This document shows positions 1 to 8,169 of a stretch of 64,000 nucleotides of DNA, piece after piece; the stretch's first letter is position 1, and every line of letters begins with the position of its first letter. Source of the DNA: Planifilum sp021793745. Lineage in GTDB: Bacteria > Bacillota > Bacilli > Thermoactinomycetales > DSM-44946. A program made the position numbers and the translations under genes. The notes below the pieces were generated by a model. That model saw nothing but the letters and a program-made list of their open reading frames with translations, made no database searches and was not told the DNA's origin. Location: the NCBI GenBank assembly GCA_937983105.1, contig CALKAM010000105.1, positions 1-64,000 on the forward strand, read 5' to 3'.

Positions 1-1
1 T

Positions 2-118
2 CGAAAAAGCATTTTGTCGTGGACGGGCCTCGTCATGGGGGGGCTGATCGTCCTCTTTTTCGTGTTGGCCCAAATATTTGTCGTATTTATCAGCCCCTTC
101 GTTTTTTCGAGCGAGTGA
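2..118 (+). CDS. C-terminus of a membrane protein (partial)
   Basis: An open frame enters from the left edge and stops at 116-118. Its last 38 residues contain one strongly hydrophobic helix of about 20 residues, starting near a GLVMGG motif, followed by a short polar tail. In B. subtilis the genes upstream of dacF include deoB, punA, xerD and spoIIM. The tail vaguely recalls the C-terminal helix of SpoIIM-type proteins, but too little is present to name it. What is seen is only a membrane-embedded C-terminus co-directional with dacF. Confidence 0.45.
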   Translation, partial: RKSILSWTGLVMGGLIVLFFVLAQIFVVFISPFVFSSE

Positions 119-339
119 CATTCCGCAGGTTCTCCTGAGGCACATTGAGGAAAGGAAGCTTCGATTCGAGGCGGCAGCTCCCCATCCAGCGTGCGGGTGT
201 GTTGGGCATCTCGGTGTTGGTGCAGCGGGGCAGTCGCCGCCGATGGGGATCGGCGGTTTCATGTGAAAGGGGATGGCGCTGACATAATTCTCCTGTTCCG
301 GGACAGACTAGAGGTAGTCCTGGATAGGAGGGAACGTGG

Positions 340-1533
340 ATGCGTTCACGGGTGTGCATCTCCTTGCTCATCGGTTGTCTGTTTTTTGCGATGGGAGTCC
401 CGAAGGGGTTCGCCGAGGAACAGGATCTTGCGCCGGACGCCCGTTCAGCGGTGCTGATCGATGGGGATACGGGGACGGTCTTGTTTGAAAAAAACAGCCG
501 CGATCGTCTGCCTCCCGCCAGTATCACCAAAATCATGACCATGCTTCTGGTGATGGAGGATCTGGATGCGGGGAAGATCCAGCTGGATGAAAAGGTCCGG
601 GTCAGCGAGCACGCCGCCTCGATGGGAGGATCCCAGATCTTCCTGGAACCGGGAGAACAGATGACGGTTCGGGATCTCTTGAAGGCGGTGGCGATTGCAT
701 CGGCCAATGATGCTTCAGTGGCTCTGGCGGAACACCTCGCCGGGTCCGAGGAAATCTTTGTGAAGCGGATGAACGAGCGGGCAAAGGCTTTGGGAATGAC
801 GGATACCCGATTTCAAAATACCACCGGCCTGTCGGAGCCGGAACACTACACGTCTGCCCGGGATATCGCCATCATGTCCCGGGAGCTCTTGAAGCACTCG
901 GAGATTACGAACTATACCCGGATTTATCAGGATTATCTGCGAAAGGACACAAAAAAGCCCTTTTGGCTGGTAAACACCAACCGGCTGGTTCGCTTTTATC
1001 CCGGCGTCGACGGCTTAAAAACGGGTTACACCTCCGAGGCGAAGTACTGCCTGGCGGCCACGGCCAAGCGGGGGGATTTCCGATTGATCGCCGTGGTGAT
1101 GGGAGAGCCGGATACCAAGGCGCGGAACCGGGACGTATCCCGCATGTTGGATTTCGCCTTCAGCCAATACACCAATCATGTCGTTTACAAAAAGGGCGAG
1201 CCGATCGGAGAGGTTCGGATTGCCGGAGGCGACCCCTACAAACTGCTCGTTCGCTCGCCACAACCCCTGAGCATCCTGATGAAAAAGGGGGAGAAAGCGG
1301 GCGAGTTTGACCGAAAGATTGTCTGGGAGAATCTGAAGGCGCCCGTACGGCAAGGACAAAAATTGGGCACCGTCCGCATCGAAAAGGAAGGTGAAAAGGT
1401 GGCCGAGATGGAAATCAGGAGCCCGCAGGAGATCCCGAGGGCGGGCCTTTGGACCACGATCAAACGAGTGATGAAAGGCGTCTTCTTCTATCCGGAGGAT
1501 GCCAGGGTGCCCGAGGAAGGAAAAGCGGGATAA
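340..1533 (+). CDS. dacF: D-alanyl-D-alanine carboxypeptidase DacF
   Basis: Penicillin-binding serine DD-carboxypeptidase (peptidase S11) that trims the terminal D-Ala of peptidoglycan pentapeptides; the DacF type acts in the forespore and adjusts spore cortex crosslinking. The 397-residue protein has a signal peptide (residues 1-24), the catalytic SITK tetrad at 61-64, SAN at 121-123 and KTG at 227-229, then the S11 C-terminal beta domain. The ATG follows a GGAGGGAA ribosome site. It lies just upstream of spoIIAA-AB-sigF, the B. subtilis arrangement, but a strong terminator separates them. A second S11 enzyme (dacB) lies at 13.3 kb next to spmAB; neighbours are what distinguish the two. Confidence 0.93.
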   Translation: MRSRVCISLLIGCLFFAMGVPKGFAEEQDLAPDARSAVLIDGDTGTVLFEKNSRDRLPPASITKIMTMLLVMEDLDAGKIQLDEKVRVSEHAASMGGSQIFLEPGEQMTVRDLLKAVAIASANDASVALAEHLAGSEEIFVKRMNERAKALGMTDTRFQNTTGLSEPEHYTSARDIAIMSRELLKHSEITNYTRIYQDYLRKDTKKPFWLVNTNRLVRFYPGVDGLKTGYTSEAKYCLAATAKRGDFRLIAVVMGEPDTKARNRDVSRMLDFAFSQYTNHVVYKKGEPIGEVRIAGGDPYKLLVRSPQPLSILMKKGEKAGEFDRKIVWENLKAPVRQGQKLGTVRIEKEGEKVAEMEIRSPQEIPRAGLWTTIKRVMKGVFFYPEDARVPEEGKAG

Positions 1534-1561
1534 CATTCCGGTCTGAAATGGAGCATCACGG

Positions 1562-1589
1562 GACTCCTCGCGCGAGGAGTCTCTTTTTT
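1562..1589 (+). terminator. Intrinsic terminator after dacF
   Basis: A perfect 20-bp palindrome (arm GACTCCTCGC, 1562-1581) is followed by TCTTTTTT. It would end dacF transcripts before the spoIIA genes, so spoIIAA probably starts from its own promoter downstream. Confidence 0.8.
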
Positions 1590-1684
1590 GTCGGTGGGCA
1601 GACCATTTCGATGGAAGGTTTGTCAACAGGTTCGGACGCTCCTCGACAGAGGGGGACTCGATTTTTTTGTTCTTTTGTCGGAGA

Positions 1685-1714
1685 GGAGGAAGCAGGCGGA
1701 AATCCGTAGAAACT
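1685..1714 (+). promoter_or_regulatory. Candidate sigma-H-type promoter for spoIIA
   Basis: GGAGGAAGC at 1685-1693 resembles the sigma-H -35 consensus (RnAGGAwWW). Twelve bases later GTAGAAACT (1706-1714) resembles the -10 (RnnGAATww) with mismatches. The B. subtilis spoIIA operon is known to be sigma-H dependent, which is why this was sought; the match is imperfect. Confidence 0.3.
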
Positions 1715-1743
1715 TCAAGGTAAAAGAGCGGGGAGGGAATGTC

Positions 1744-2097
1744 ATGGGCTTGTCGGTGGAAGTGACGGATGCCCGCCATGTGCTCGTGGTCCGATTAACC
1801 GGTGAGTTGGATCACCACACGGCGGAAAAGGTTCGAAATCGGATTGACGAGAAATTGATGTCCGGATCGTACGTAAATCTGGTCTTCAACCTGTCGGGCC
1901 TGACCTTTATGGACAGCTCCGGATTGGGGGTTCTTCTGGGTCGATATAAGCGCGTTTCCCAATTGGGGGGGCACATGATTCTTTGCTGCGTCAATCCGTC
2001 GATTTCCCGGCTGATGGAGTTGTCGGGTCTGTTCAAGATCCTTCCCCTGTACCAAAACGAACAGGCGGCCCTGGAAGCTTGCGAGGTGACGTCATGA
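1744..2097 (+). CDS. spoIIAA: Anti-sigma-F factor antagonist SpoIIAA
   Basis: STAS-domain protein of 117 residues that binds SpoIIAB and releases sigma-F in the forespore. The phosphoacceptor is visible as DSSG with Ser58, the same position as in B. subtilis. The frame is open further upstream, but the ATG at 1744 with GGGAGGGAA in front gives the normal family length. Its stop overlaps the spoIIAB start (ATGA), implying translational coupling of partner proteins. Confidence 0.95.
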   Translation: MGLSVEVTDARHVLVVRLTGELDHHTAEKVRNRIDEKLMSGSYVNLVFNLSGLTFMDSSGLGVLLGRYKRVSQLGGHMILCCVNPSISRLMELSGLFKILPLYQNEQAALEACEVTS

Positions 2098-2549
2098 AAC
2101 GGGTACATAGCAACTACATGGAGCTGAAGTTTCCCAGCCGATCGGAAAATGAATCCTTCGCGCGGGTGGCGGTGGCATCCTTTGTCTCCCAACTGGATCC
2201 GACGATGGAAGAGCTGACGGATATTAAGACGGTGGTGTCGGAGGCGGTGACCAATGCCGTGATCCACGGATACGAAGAGCGGGAGGATGGGATGATCACC
2301 ATCCGGACGGAAATCGAGGGCTCCCGCGTTTCGATCGAGATCCGGGATGAAGGGGTGGGGATCCGCGACATCGCTCAGGCTCGACAGCCCTTGTTCACGT
2401 CGAAACCCGAACTGGAACGATCCGGTATGGGCTTTACCATCATGGAGAATTTCATGGACGAGGTGGAGATCATCTCCGAACCCGGCCGGGGAACCACCGT
2501 CCGCCTTGTGAAGAAATTGAAAACTTCCCATCAGCCGATGGCCAACTGA
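2094..2549 (+). CDS. spoIIAB: Anti-sigma-F factor / serine kinase SpoIIAB
   Basis: GHKL-fold kinase of 151 residues that holds sigma-F inactive and phosphorylates SpoIIAA. The ATP-binding boxes are visible: N box (EAVTNAVIHG), G1 (RDEGVGI) and G2 (SGMGFTIM). The ATG overlaps the SpoIIAA stop codon, so the longer upstream reading is not needed. sigF follows 11 bases after the stop, completing the canonical AA-AB-sigF partner-switching operon. Confidence 0.95.
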   Translation: MKRVHSNYMELKFPSRSENESFARVAVASFVSQLDPTMEELTDIKTVVSEAVTNAVIHGYEEREDGMITIRTEIEGSRVSIEIRDEGVGIRDIAQARQPLFTSKPELERSGMGFTIMENFMDEVEIISEPGRGTTVRLVKKLKTSHQPMAN

Positions 2550-2560
2550 GGGGTTCGACC

Positions 2561-3328
2561 ATGGACTCCGATGTTCGCAATTCTCGACACACCCATTTGC
2601 CGGATGAGGAAGTGCGGCGGCTGATCGAGGCCAGCCAAAAGGGGGATGAAGAGGCGCGCAATCGGTTGGTGCGCCACAATATCCGCCTGGTCTGGTCGGT
2701 GGTTCAACGGTTTCTCAATCGGGGGTATGAAGCGGAGGATCTTTTCCAGATCGGGTGCATCGGCCTGTTGAAGGCCGTAGACAAGTTTGATCTTTCCTAC
2801 GATGTGAAATTTTCCACCTACGCGGTTCCGATGATCATCGGGGAGATTCAGCGATTTCTGCGGGATGACGGCATGGTGAAGGTAAGCCGTTCCCTGAAGG
2901 AGTTGGCCAATCGCATCCGCAAGGTGAAGGATGATCTGGCCAAGGAATTGGGCCGGGTGCCGACGGTGAGTGAGATAGCCGCCGAAATGGGGGTTTCGCC
3001 GGAGGAGATCGTTTTTGCCCAGGAGGCGAATCGAACGCCGGCCTCCATCCATGAAACGGTGTATGAAAACGACGGGGATCCCATCACGTTGATGGATCAG
3101 ATCGCCGACGAATCCGAGGAGGCGTGGTTTGATAAGATCACCCTGAATGAGGCGGTCAACCGGTTGAGCCAGCGGGAACGGTTGATCGTCTACCTGCGCT
3201 TTTTCAAAGATCAGACCCAATCCGAAGTGGCGAAGCGGCTGGGGATCTCCCAGGTCCAAGTCTCGCGTTTGGAAAAGAAGATTATACAGAAAATTCGCCA
3301 AGAGTTGGAGCCGCCTTCATCTTCCTGA
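2561..3328 (+). CDS. sigF: RNA polymerase sporulation sigma factor SigF
   Basis: Sigma-70 family factor of 255 residues, the first forespore-specific sigma. Region 2 is clear (EDLFQIGCIGLLKAVDKFD, then STYAVPMIIGEIQRFLRDDG), region 3 lies in the middle, and region 4.2 carries the helix-turn-helix (QSEVAKRLGISQVQVSRLEKK). It is third in the spoIIA operon, where SpoIIAB would inhibit it. Its predicted target promoters appear in the window, for example before the ytfI/ytfJ pair. Confidence 0.95.
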   Translation: MDSDVRNSRHTHLPDEEVRRLIEASQKGDEEARNRLVRHNIRLVWSVVQRFLNRGYEAEDLFQIGCIGLLKAVDKFDLSYDVKFSTYAVPMIIGEIQRFLRDDGMVKVSRSLKELANRIRKVKDDLAKELGRVPTVSEIAAEMGVSPEEIVFAQEANRTPASIHETVYENDGDPITLMDQIADESEEAWFDKITLNEAVNRLSQRERLIVYLRFFKDQTQSEVAKRLGISQVQVSRLEKKIIQKIRQELEPPSSS

Positions 3329-3345
3329 ACCCGCCTCTTCCAAAA

Positions 3346-3391
3346 GCCCGCTTCCTGCCGCGGAGGCCGCGGCGGATCGAGCGGGCCTTTC
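3346..3391 (+). terminator. Intrinsic terminator after sigF
   Basis: Outer arms AGCCCGCT and AGCGGGCC (about 3345-3387) enclose an inner GCCGCGG/CCGCGGC pairing and end in TTTCT. Placed directly after sigF, it closes the spoIIA operon before spoVA. Confidence 0.65.
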
Positions 3392-3422
3392 TATTTGGTC
3401 GGCCGTTGCCGCTCTCATCTCC

Positions 3423-3452
3423 GCATGGGATGCACTTTCCTAAACCATATTA
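3423..3452 (+). promoter_or_regulatory. Candidate sigma-G promoter for spoVA
   Basis: GCATG (3423-3427) and CATATTA (3446-3452), separated by 18 bp, match the sigma-G consensus (GnATR, 17-18 bp, CATnnTA). The B. subtilis spoVA operon is sigma-G dependent. Another site with the same 18-bp spacing precedes ypeB. Confidence 0.55.
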
Positions 3453-3484
3453 ATCATAGAAACGGTAGGAGGGGGCGAGTTGGA

Positions 3485-4102
3485 TTGCATCCCGACATGG
3501 TTTACCTGAGGTTGAAAAAGAAGGTCCGGGTTACTCCCGGCTCCCGGCTCCGTCTGGGGGATATCGCTCAGGTATTGGCAGACGACGAGTCGGTGATGTC
3601 GCTCCTTAAGCTGCCGATTTATGACGCCTCGTTGCGGGATGGCAACCTGGTGGTGATCGATGTGATGGATGTGATCGCCCGGATTCGTCGAGCCCATCCC
3701 GCGCTGGATGTACGCAGCGTCGGTCCCGCACAAACCATCATTGAAATGGCGATTCCCCGCCGCGTTCCATCCATCCTGTGGGTGGTGATGATCTGGTTCC
3801 TGCTGTTTGTGGGATCCGGGCTGGCTCTCATGAATTTTCACACGGACGTGAGCATGAAATCGGTCCACCAGCGCATCTATTATTTGGTGACCGGGGAGCA
3901 TCAGGCGCGTCCCTTGATCCTGCAGATCCCCTATTCCTTCGGGGTTGGCGCGGGGATGATCCTGTTTTTCAACCACGTATTCAAGCGGCGGTTTAATGAC
4001 GAGCCCAGTCCTCTGGAACTGGAGATGTTTATGTATCAGGAGAGCATGAATCAATATGTGATTGATCACGAGAAGTCGAAGAAGCCGCCGGAGGAGCCAT
4101 GA
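3485..4102 (+). CDS. spoVAA: Stage V sporulation protein AA
   Basis: SpoVAA belongs to the inner-membrane SpoVA machinery that moves dipicolinic acid into the forespore and out at germination. The roughly 205-residue protein has an N-terminal soluble domain, then two membrane helices flanking MNFHTDVSMKSVH, and a conserved tail (FNHVFKRRFNDEPSPLE) very close to the B. subtilis sequence as I remember it. I chose the TTG at 3485 because GTAGGAGGGGG sits a few bases before it; an ATG at 3497 is possible but poorly spaced. It overlaps spoVAB by four bases. Confidence 0.88.
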   Translation: MHPDMVYLRLKKKVRVTPGSRLRLGDIAQVLADDESVMSLLKLPIYDASLRDGNLVVIDVMDVIARIRRAHPALDVRSVGPAQTIIEMAIPRRVPSILWVVMIWFLLFVGSGLALMNFHTDVSMKSVHQRIYYLVTGEHQARPLILQIPYSFGVGAGMILFFNHVFKRRFNDEPSPLELEMFMYQESMNQYVIDHEKSKKPPEEP

Positions 4103-4512
4103 TCCTCAAGGGGATTGCGCTGATTTTCATCGGGTTGGCCGGCGGGTTGGCGGTAGGGAGCGGCTTTGTGGCCTTCATCACGGTCTTGGATATCATCCCC
4201 CGGCTGGCCCAGATGTCGAAGACCGAGGAGAAGATCTGCACTTATGAAAATGCGCTGATCATCGGGGCCCTCGTCTCGACTTGGATCGACTTTTTTGATT
4301 GGAACGGGCATTTTTCCGGATGGCTGCTCGCCTTCCTGGGGCTATTTGCCGGGTGCTTCGTCGGCCTTTTGGCGGCTTCGCTGACGGAGGTGCTCAATGT
4401 TTTGCCCATTTTGGCGAAGCGGTTGAGGATTCAACACGCCATCCTGCATCTGTTGATGGCCATGGCTTTTGGAAAAGTGGCGGGTTCGCTGCTTCAATGG
4501 ATTCTTTTTTGA
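4099..4512 (+). CDS. spoVAB: Stage V sporulation protein AB
   Basis: Small integral membrane protein (137 residues, four predicted helices) of the spore SpoVA group. Family features include the glycine-rich first helix and the long tract ending in LLMAMAFGKVAGSLLQW. It is translationally coupled to spoVAA (ATGA). In B. subtilis spoVAC, spoVAD and spoVAEb come next; here none of them follows. Confidence 0.85.
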   Translation: MILKGIALIFIGLAGGLAVGSGFVAFITVLDIIPRLAQMSKTEEKICTYENALIIGALVSTWIDFFDWNGHFSGWLLAFLGLFAGCFVGLLAASLTEVLNVLPILAKRLRIQHAILHLLMAMAFGKVAGSLLQWILF

Positions 4513-4549
4513 GGGGAAAAGCCTTTGTCGAGTGCCGGAGGGATAGGGT

Positions 4550-5116
4550 ATGAAGCGGAAAGTGATCTTGATAACCGATGGGGACCAGGTGGCCCGAGAG
4601 GCGGTGGAGATGGTGGCCCGGCAGGTGGGAGGGCGCTCCATTTCCTCTTCGGCGGGAAATCCGACTCCCCTTTCCGGTGAGCAGTTGGTGGATCGCATCC
4701 TTCAGGCGAAACACGATCCCGTCCTGGTCATGTTTGATGATTGCGGCTCCGGCGGGGAGGGATGGGGGGAGCGGGCGATGGAATATGTGGCGAACCACCC
4801 GCAGGTGGAAGTGCTGGGGGCCGTCGCGGTGGCTTCCAATCACCGCGCAGGGGACGCGGTGCGTGTCGATATCCTGTTAGACCGGAACGGAAATCAGGTC
4901 TTTCAGGGGGTCGACAAAGGCGGTTTGGAGATGGAAGGAGAGCCGCCCATGATCCGCGGCGATACCGTCGGAGTGTTGAATCGGATTCAGGTTCCCCTGA
5001 TTGTCGGTATTGGCGATATCGGAAAGATGGGTCATTTTGATGATGTCAGGCAGGGGGCTCCGGTCACTCGGAAGGCGGTGGAGCTGATTTTGGCCAACGC
5101 CGGCGGCAGCGGGTGA
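4550..5116 (+). CDS. spoVAEA: Stage V sporulation protein AEa
   Basis: Soluble protein of 188 residues matching the SpoVAEa family: N-terminal KRKVILITDGD, central MFDDCGSGGEGWGE, then EPPMIRGDTVGVLNR and IVGIGDIGKMGHFDD. Its biochemical role in the SpoVA complex is not well defined. It follows spoVAB by 37 bases on the same strand. The channel and DPA-binding genes spoVAC, AD and AEb, which normally lie between spoVAB and spoVAEa, are absent here, as is spoVAF downstream. Confidence 0.88.
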   Translation: MKRKVILITDGDQVAREAVEMVARQVGGRSISSSAGNPTPLSGEQLVDRILQAKHDPVLVMFDDCGSGGEGWGERAMEYVANHPQVEVLGAVAVASNHRAGDAVRVDILLDRNGNQVFQGVDKGGLEMEGEPPMIRGDTVGVLNRIQVPLIVGIGDIGKMGHFDDVRQGAPVTRKAVELILANAGGSG

Positions 5117-5141
5117 GGATCCCGGGACCGAAGGATTTTCT

Positions 5142-5172
5142 TTGGACGAAGCATTTTCATATGGGGTATAAT
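5142..5172 (+). promoter_or_regulatory. Candidate sigma-A promoter for lysA
   Basis: A perfect -10 TATAAT at 5167-5172 is preceded by TTGGAC at 5142-5147. The spacing is 19 bp, longer than the ideal 17. It lies between spoVAEa and lysA and would give lysA vegetative expression apart from the sporulation operon. Confidence 0.5.
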
Positions 5173-5197
5173 GGTGAGAAAATCAGGGGAGGGCGGA

Positions 5198-5226
5198 GCC
5201 GTCCGGTCCGAGGACGGCCTTTGTCC
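5198..5226 (+). other. Hairpin in the lysA leader
   Basis: GCCGTCC (5198-5204) pairs perfectly with GGACGGC (5212-5218) across a 7-base loop and is followed by CTTTGT. It lies between the candidate promoter and the lysA ribosome site. The T-run is weak, so it may be only a 5' stabilising stem or an inefficient attenuator. No lysine-riboswitch core is visible. Confidence 0.4.
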
Positions 5227-5249
5227 GATCGGGAGAAGGAGAGAGAACG

Positions 5250-6587
5250 ATGCATCTGCACGGTACCGGGAGGATCAACGAGCGGGGACATCTGGAAATC
5301 GGCGGCTGTGATACGGTGGAGCTGGCGCGCCGGTTTGGAACCCCCCTTTACGTGATGGATGAGCAGCTGATCCGGGACCAAATGCGCCGGTTTGTGGCCG
5401 CCTTTCGCCAGTCGGGATTGCCTTTCCAAGTCGCTTATGCCAGCAAGGCCTTTTGTACCATGGCCATGTGCCGGGTGGTGCAAGAGGAAGGGCTGCACCT
5501 GGATGTGGTTTCGGACGGTGAGCTCTATACGGCCCTCAAAGCGGGCTTTCCGCCGGAATCCATCCATTTCCACGGAAGCAACAAAACCCCCTTCGAGCTG
5601 GAGATGGCGTTGGATGCGGGCATCGGCCTGTTTATCGTGGATAATTTTACCGAACTGTCCATGCTGAACCAAATGGCCGGGAAAAGGGGAGAGCGTCCGC
5701 GCATCCTGCTCCGGGTGACGCCGGGGGTGGAGGTCAGCACCCACCAACACATCCAAACGGGTCAGGAGGATTCCCGGTTTGGATTCAATCTGTCGAGCGG
5801 GCAGGCGATGCAGGCGGTAAACGAGGCGCTTCATGCCCCCCATTTGGCGTTGGAGGGCTTTCACTGCCATATCGGGTCGCAAATTTTCGGAACCGGCGGA
5901 TACGAGTTGGCCATCGGGAAGTTGGCGGCTTTGGCGAAGGAGGCGCGGGAACGTCACGGTTATTATCCGCGCATCCTCAATGTGGGCGGCGGGTTTGGCA
6001 TCCGCTACGTGGAGGGGGATCGGCCCATCTCGCCGGAGGAATATGTGGCAGCGATATCCGCCGCGGTCCGGCAGAGTTTTGAGGGTTTGCCGCTACCCGA
6101 GATCTGGGTGGAACCGGGGCGCAGCATCGTCGGGGAAGCCGGGACGACCCTCTATACGGTCGGGTCCGTGAAGGAAGTGCCGGGCATCCGCAAATATGTG
6201 TCCGTAGACGGGGGAATGACCGACAACCTCCGACCCGCCCTGTATCAAGCGAAATATGAAGCGATGCTCGCCAATCGGGCCCTGGAAAAGCCGGAGGAAA
6301 CCGTGTCCGTTGCCGGGAAGTGCTGCGAGACGGGAGATATGCTGATCTGGGATTGGCAGCTCCCCCGGGTGCGGACAGGGGATATCCTGGCGGTCAGCTG
6401 CACCGGTGCCTACACCTATGCCATGGCCAACAATTACAACCGGAATGCTCGCCCGGCGGTCGTGTTTGTGCGGGACGGAGAGGCGGATCTGGTGGTTGAA
6501 CGGGAAACCCTGGACGATCTCGTCGGCAAGGATCGCATTCCCGATCGATTGCGCCCAAAACGGGACCCCGCCGTTGAAGTGCTGTGA
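5250..6587 (+). CDS. lysA: Diaminopimelate decarboxylase
   Basis: PLP enzyme (fold type III) that decarboxylates meso-diaminopimelate to L-lysine, the last step of the DAP pathway. The 445-residue protein has the Schiff-base lysine in AYASKAF (Lys66), HIGSQI, the phosphate-binding GGGFGIRY, EPGRSIVGEAG, and the catalytic cysteine region GKCCETGDM. The ATG at 5250 follows GGAGAAGGAGAGAG. It occupies the B. subtilis position after the spoVA operon. Confidence 0.97.
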   Translation: MHLHGTGRINERGHLEIGGCDTVELARRFGTPLYVMDEQLIRDQMRRFVAAFRQSGLPFQVAYASKAFCTMAMCRVVQEEGLHLDVVSDGELYTALKAGFPPESIHFHGSNKTPFELEMALDAGIGLFIVDNFTELSMLNQMAGKRGERPRILLRVTPGVEVSTHQHIQTGQEDSRFGFNLSSGQAMQAVNEALHAPHLALEGFHCHIGSQIFGTGGYELAIGKLAALAKEARERHGYYPRILNVGGGFGIRYVEGDRPISPEEYVAAISAAVRQSFEGLPLPEIWVEPGRSIVGEAGTTLYTVGSVKEVPGIRKYVSVDGGMTDNLRPALYQAKYEAMLANRALEKPEETVSVAGKCCETGDMLIWDWQLPRVRTGDILAVSCTGAYTYAMANNYNRNARPAVVFVRDGEADLVVERETLDDLVGKDRIPDRLRPKRDPAVEVL

Positions 6588-6716
6588 GGGTCAAGGACGA
6601 ATGTCACTTTCATCGCGGCCGTTTTTGTCCACTTTGTGTCGAAGCGGCCGCACACCGGCTGGTGCGGGATTTTCTGTGATAAGATGAGGAATGAGAGACG
6701 AAAGGAGGTTCGAAAC

Positions 6717-7682
6717 ATGCGGTGGCTTCGGTCCTTTTCTCTCTTGACCGCCGCAGGCCTTTACTTGATCGTACTCATGGGGGCCCTGGTCACCAAAACC
6801 GGATCCGAGGACGGATGCGGAAACACCTGGCCTTTCTGTAACGGGGAGGTTTTGCCCTCCTATGTCACGGTCGAGACGGTGATTGAATATAGCCACCGGA
6901 TTGTTTCCGCCGCGGTCGGTCTGATGGTGCTGATCGTCGCCGCTTGGGCCTGGCGCAGTTTCCGGGACGACGGGAATGTCCGGTTTTTGGCCTTCAATGC
7001 GGTCTTTTTCGTCGTGTTTCAGGGGTTGCTCGGGGCGGCGGCCGTCGTGTGGGGTCAGTCCGATGCGGTGCTGGCGCTTCACTTCGGTTTCTCCCTGTTG
7101 TCCTTCGCCAGTGTGGCGTTGCTCGCCGTTTATATCTCCCAAGCTTCGCGGACCGAGGATCGCAGGTTGCGGACGGTTCCGGTCTCCCAACGGTTCCGCT
7201 ATGCGGTCTGGGGACTAGCCGTATACACATATCTGGTTGTTTATACCGGCGCATATGTGCGCCATACGGGTTCCATGATGGGATGCGGCAATTCCTGGCC
7301 CCTCTGCGGAGATCGTCTCCTGCCCGATTTCTTCAGTCAAGCGGGCATTCAGCTGTTGCATCGCTACGCTTCGGGGCTGTGCCTGCTGTTTACCGTTTGG
7401 CTGCTGTGGGCGATCATCCGACTGTATCGGAAACAACCTGAACAATACCGCGATCTGTACAAGGCCGGATGGATTGCCCTCGTCCTTCTGATTCTCCAGG
7501 CGTTGAGCGGCGCGGCGGTGGTTTGGACCAATGTCCAACTGATTCTGGCCCTGTTGCACGCGACGTTCGTCTGTGCTTATTTCACGGCTTTGAGCTATCT
7601 TTGTATGCGCGTCGGTTTTCCCCGGCAACGGGAAGAATCGCATCCGGAACGGATCGGCGACCCGGCGACCAGCCTTCACTGA
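6717..7682 (+). CDS. ctaA: Heme A synthase CtaA
   Basis: Integral membrane enzyme that oxidises the C8 methyl of heme O to give heme A for cytochrome oxidase. The 321-residue protein has eight predicted helices in two homologous halves. Visible are the extracellular cysteine pair Cys34/Cys41 (CGNTWPFC), Glu57 and His60 in IEYSH, a second CGNSWPLC pair, and later heme-ligand histidines (LLHRYAS, LLHATF). I start at the ATG at 6717 because AAAGGAGG lies just upstream. No ctaB or cta operon is adjacent, so it is a single gene between lysA and rib. Confidence 0.93.
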   Translation: MRWLRSFSLLTAAGLYLIVLMGALVTKTGSEDGCGNTWPFCNGEVLPSYVTVETVIEYSHRIVSAAVGLMVLIVAAWAWRSFRDDGNVRFLAFNAVFFVVFQGLLGAAAVVWGQSDAVLALHFGFSLLSFASVALLAVYISQASRTEDRRLRTVPVSQRFRYAVWGLAVYTYLVVYTGAYVRHTGSMMGCGNSWPLCGDRLLPDFFSQAGIQLLHRYASGLCLLFTVWLLWAIIRLYRKQPEQYRDLYKAGWIALVLLILQALSGAAVVWTNVQLILALLHATFVCAYFTALSYLCMRVGFPRQREESHPERIGDPATSLH

Positions 7683-7755
7683 TCAAAAATGGACTTTACT
7701 CGTTCGTTGCGGTATACTCAATATGTGAAAATGAAAATCGGCGATCCCTTGATCA

Positions 7756-7888
7756 AATCCTTCGGGGCAGGGTGAAATTCCCGACCGGCGGTGTTGGCGG
7801 CTTAGCCGCCTCAGCCCGTGACCCGCATATGCGGTGGACTCGGTGAGACTCCGGGGCCGACAGTGACAGTCTGGATGGGAGAAGGATG
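7756..7888 (+). promoter_or_regulatory. FMN riboswitch (RFN element)
   Basis: The conserved RFN sequence is easy to follow: TTCGGGGCAGGGTGAAATTC, CCGACCGGCGGT, AGCCCGTGA, GGACTCGGTGAGACTCCG, GCCGACAGTGACAGTC and TGGATGGGAGAAGGAT. Helix P1 is ATCCTT (7757-7762) with AAGGAT (7882-7887). FMN binding would favour the terminator at 8030-8053 and switch off the downstream riboflavin genes. The first gene after it is ribE, not the usual ribD. Confidence 0.96.
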
Positions 7889-8029
7889 AAAGGGACGGAT
7901 CCCCCTTTTCCGCCAACCATTTTCTGGTGGGGGAGGGCTTCTTTCGCCATGTTTTCACATGGCGGTGTCGGCCTTTTGTTTAGTCCCGACACCTGGATCC
8001 GTATTTGTTATTCCTTTCACGAACTCATC

Positions 8030-8053
8030 GGCCCCGAAGGGGGCCTTTCTTTA
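8030..8053 (+). terminator. Riboswitch-controlled terminator
   Basis: GGCCCC (8030-8035) pairs with GGGGCC (8040-8045) across a 4-base loop and runs into TTTCTTTATT. It lies about 140 bases after the FMN aptamer and 117 bases before ribE, the right place for the expression platform. Confidence 0.8.
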
Positions 8054-8169
8054 TTGGGGCGATCTCGGCCGCCTTTCGAAGGAGCCATGGGCCAAGGCGG
8101 TTCTTTGCCTCGAAAAAGGGTCTGCATCGTCGAGTACCCGGTATATCCGGAAAGTCGGGAGGCGGGAGC

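Noticed and set aside
6615..6651. GCGGCCG / CGGCCGC inverted repeat after lysA, considered as a terminator
   Set aside because: A 23-base loop and no T-run; probably chance in G+C-rich DNA, though a weak 3' stem is possible.
8005..8169. N-terminal extension of ribE by 55 codons
   Set aside because: The extension would translate the riboswitch terminator. The GTG at 8170 gives the canonical MFTGIVEE start with a good ribosome site.
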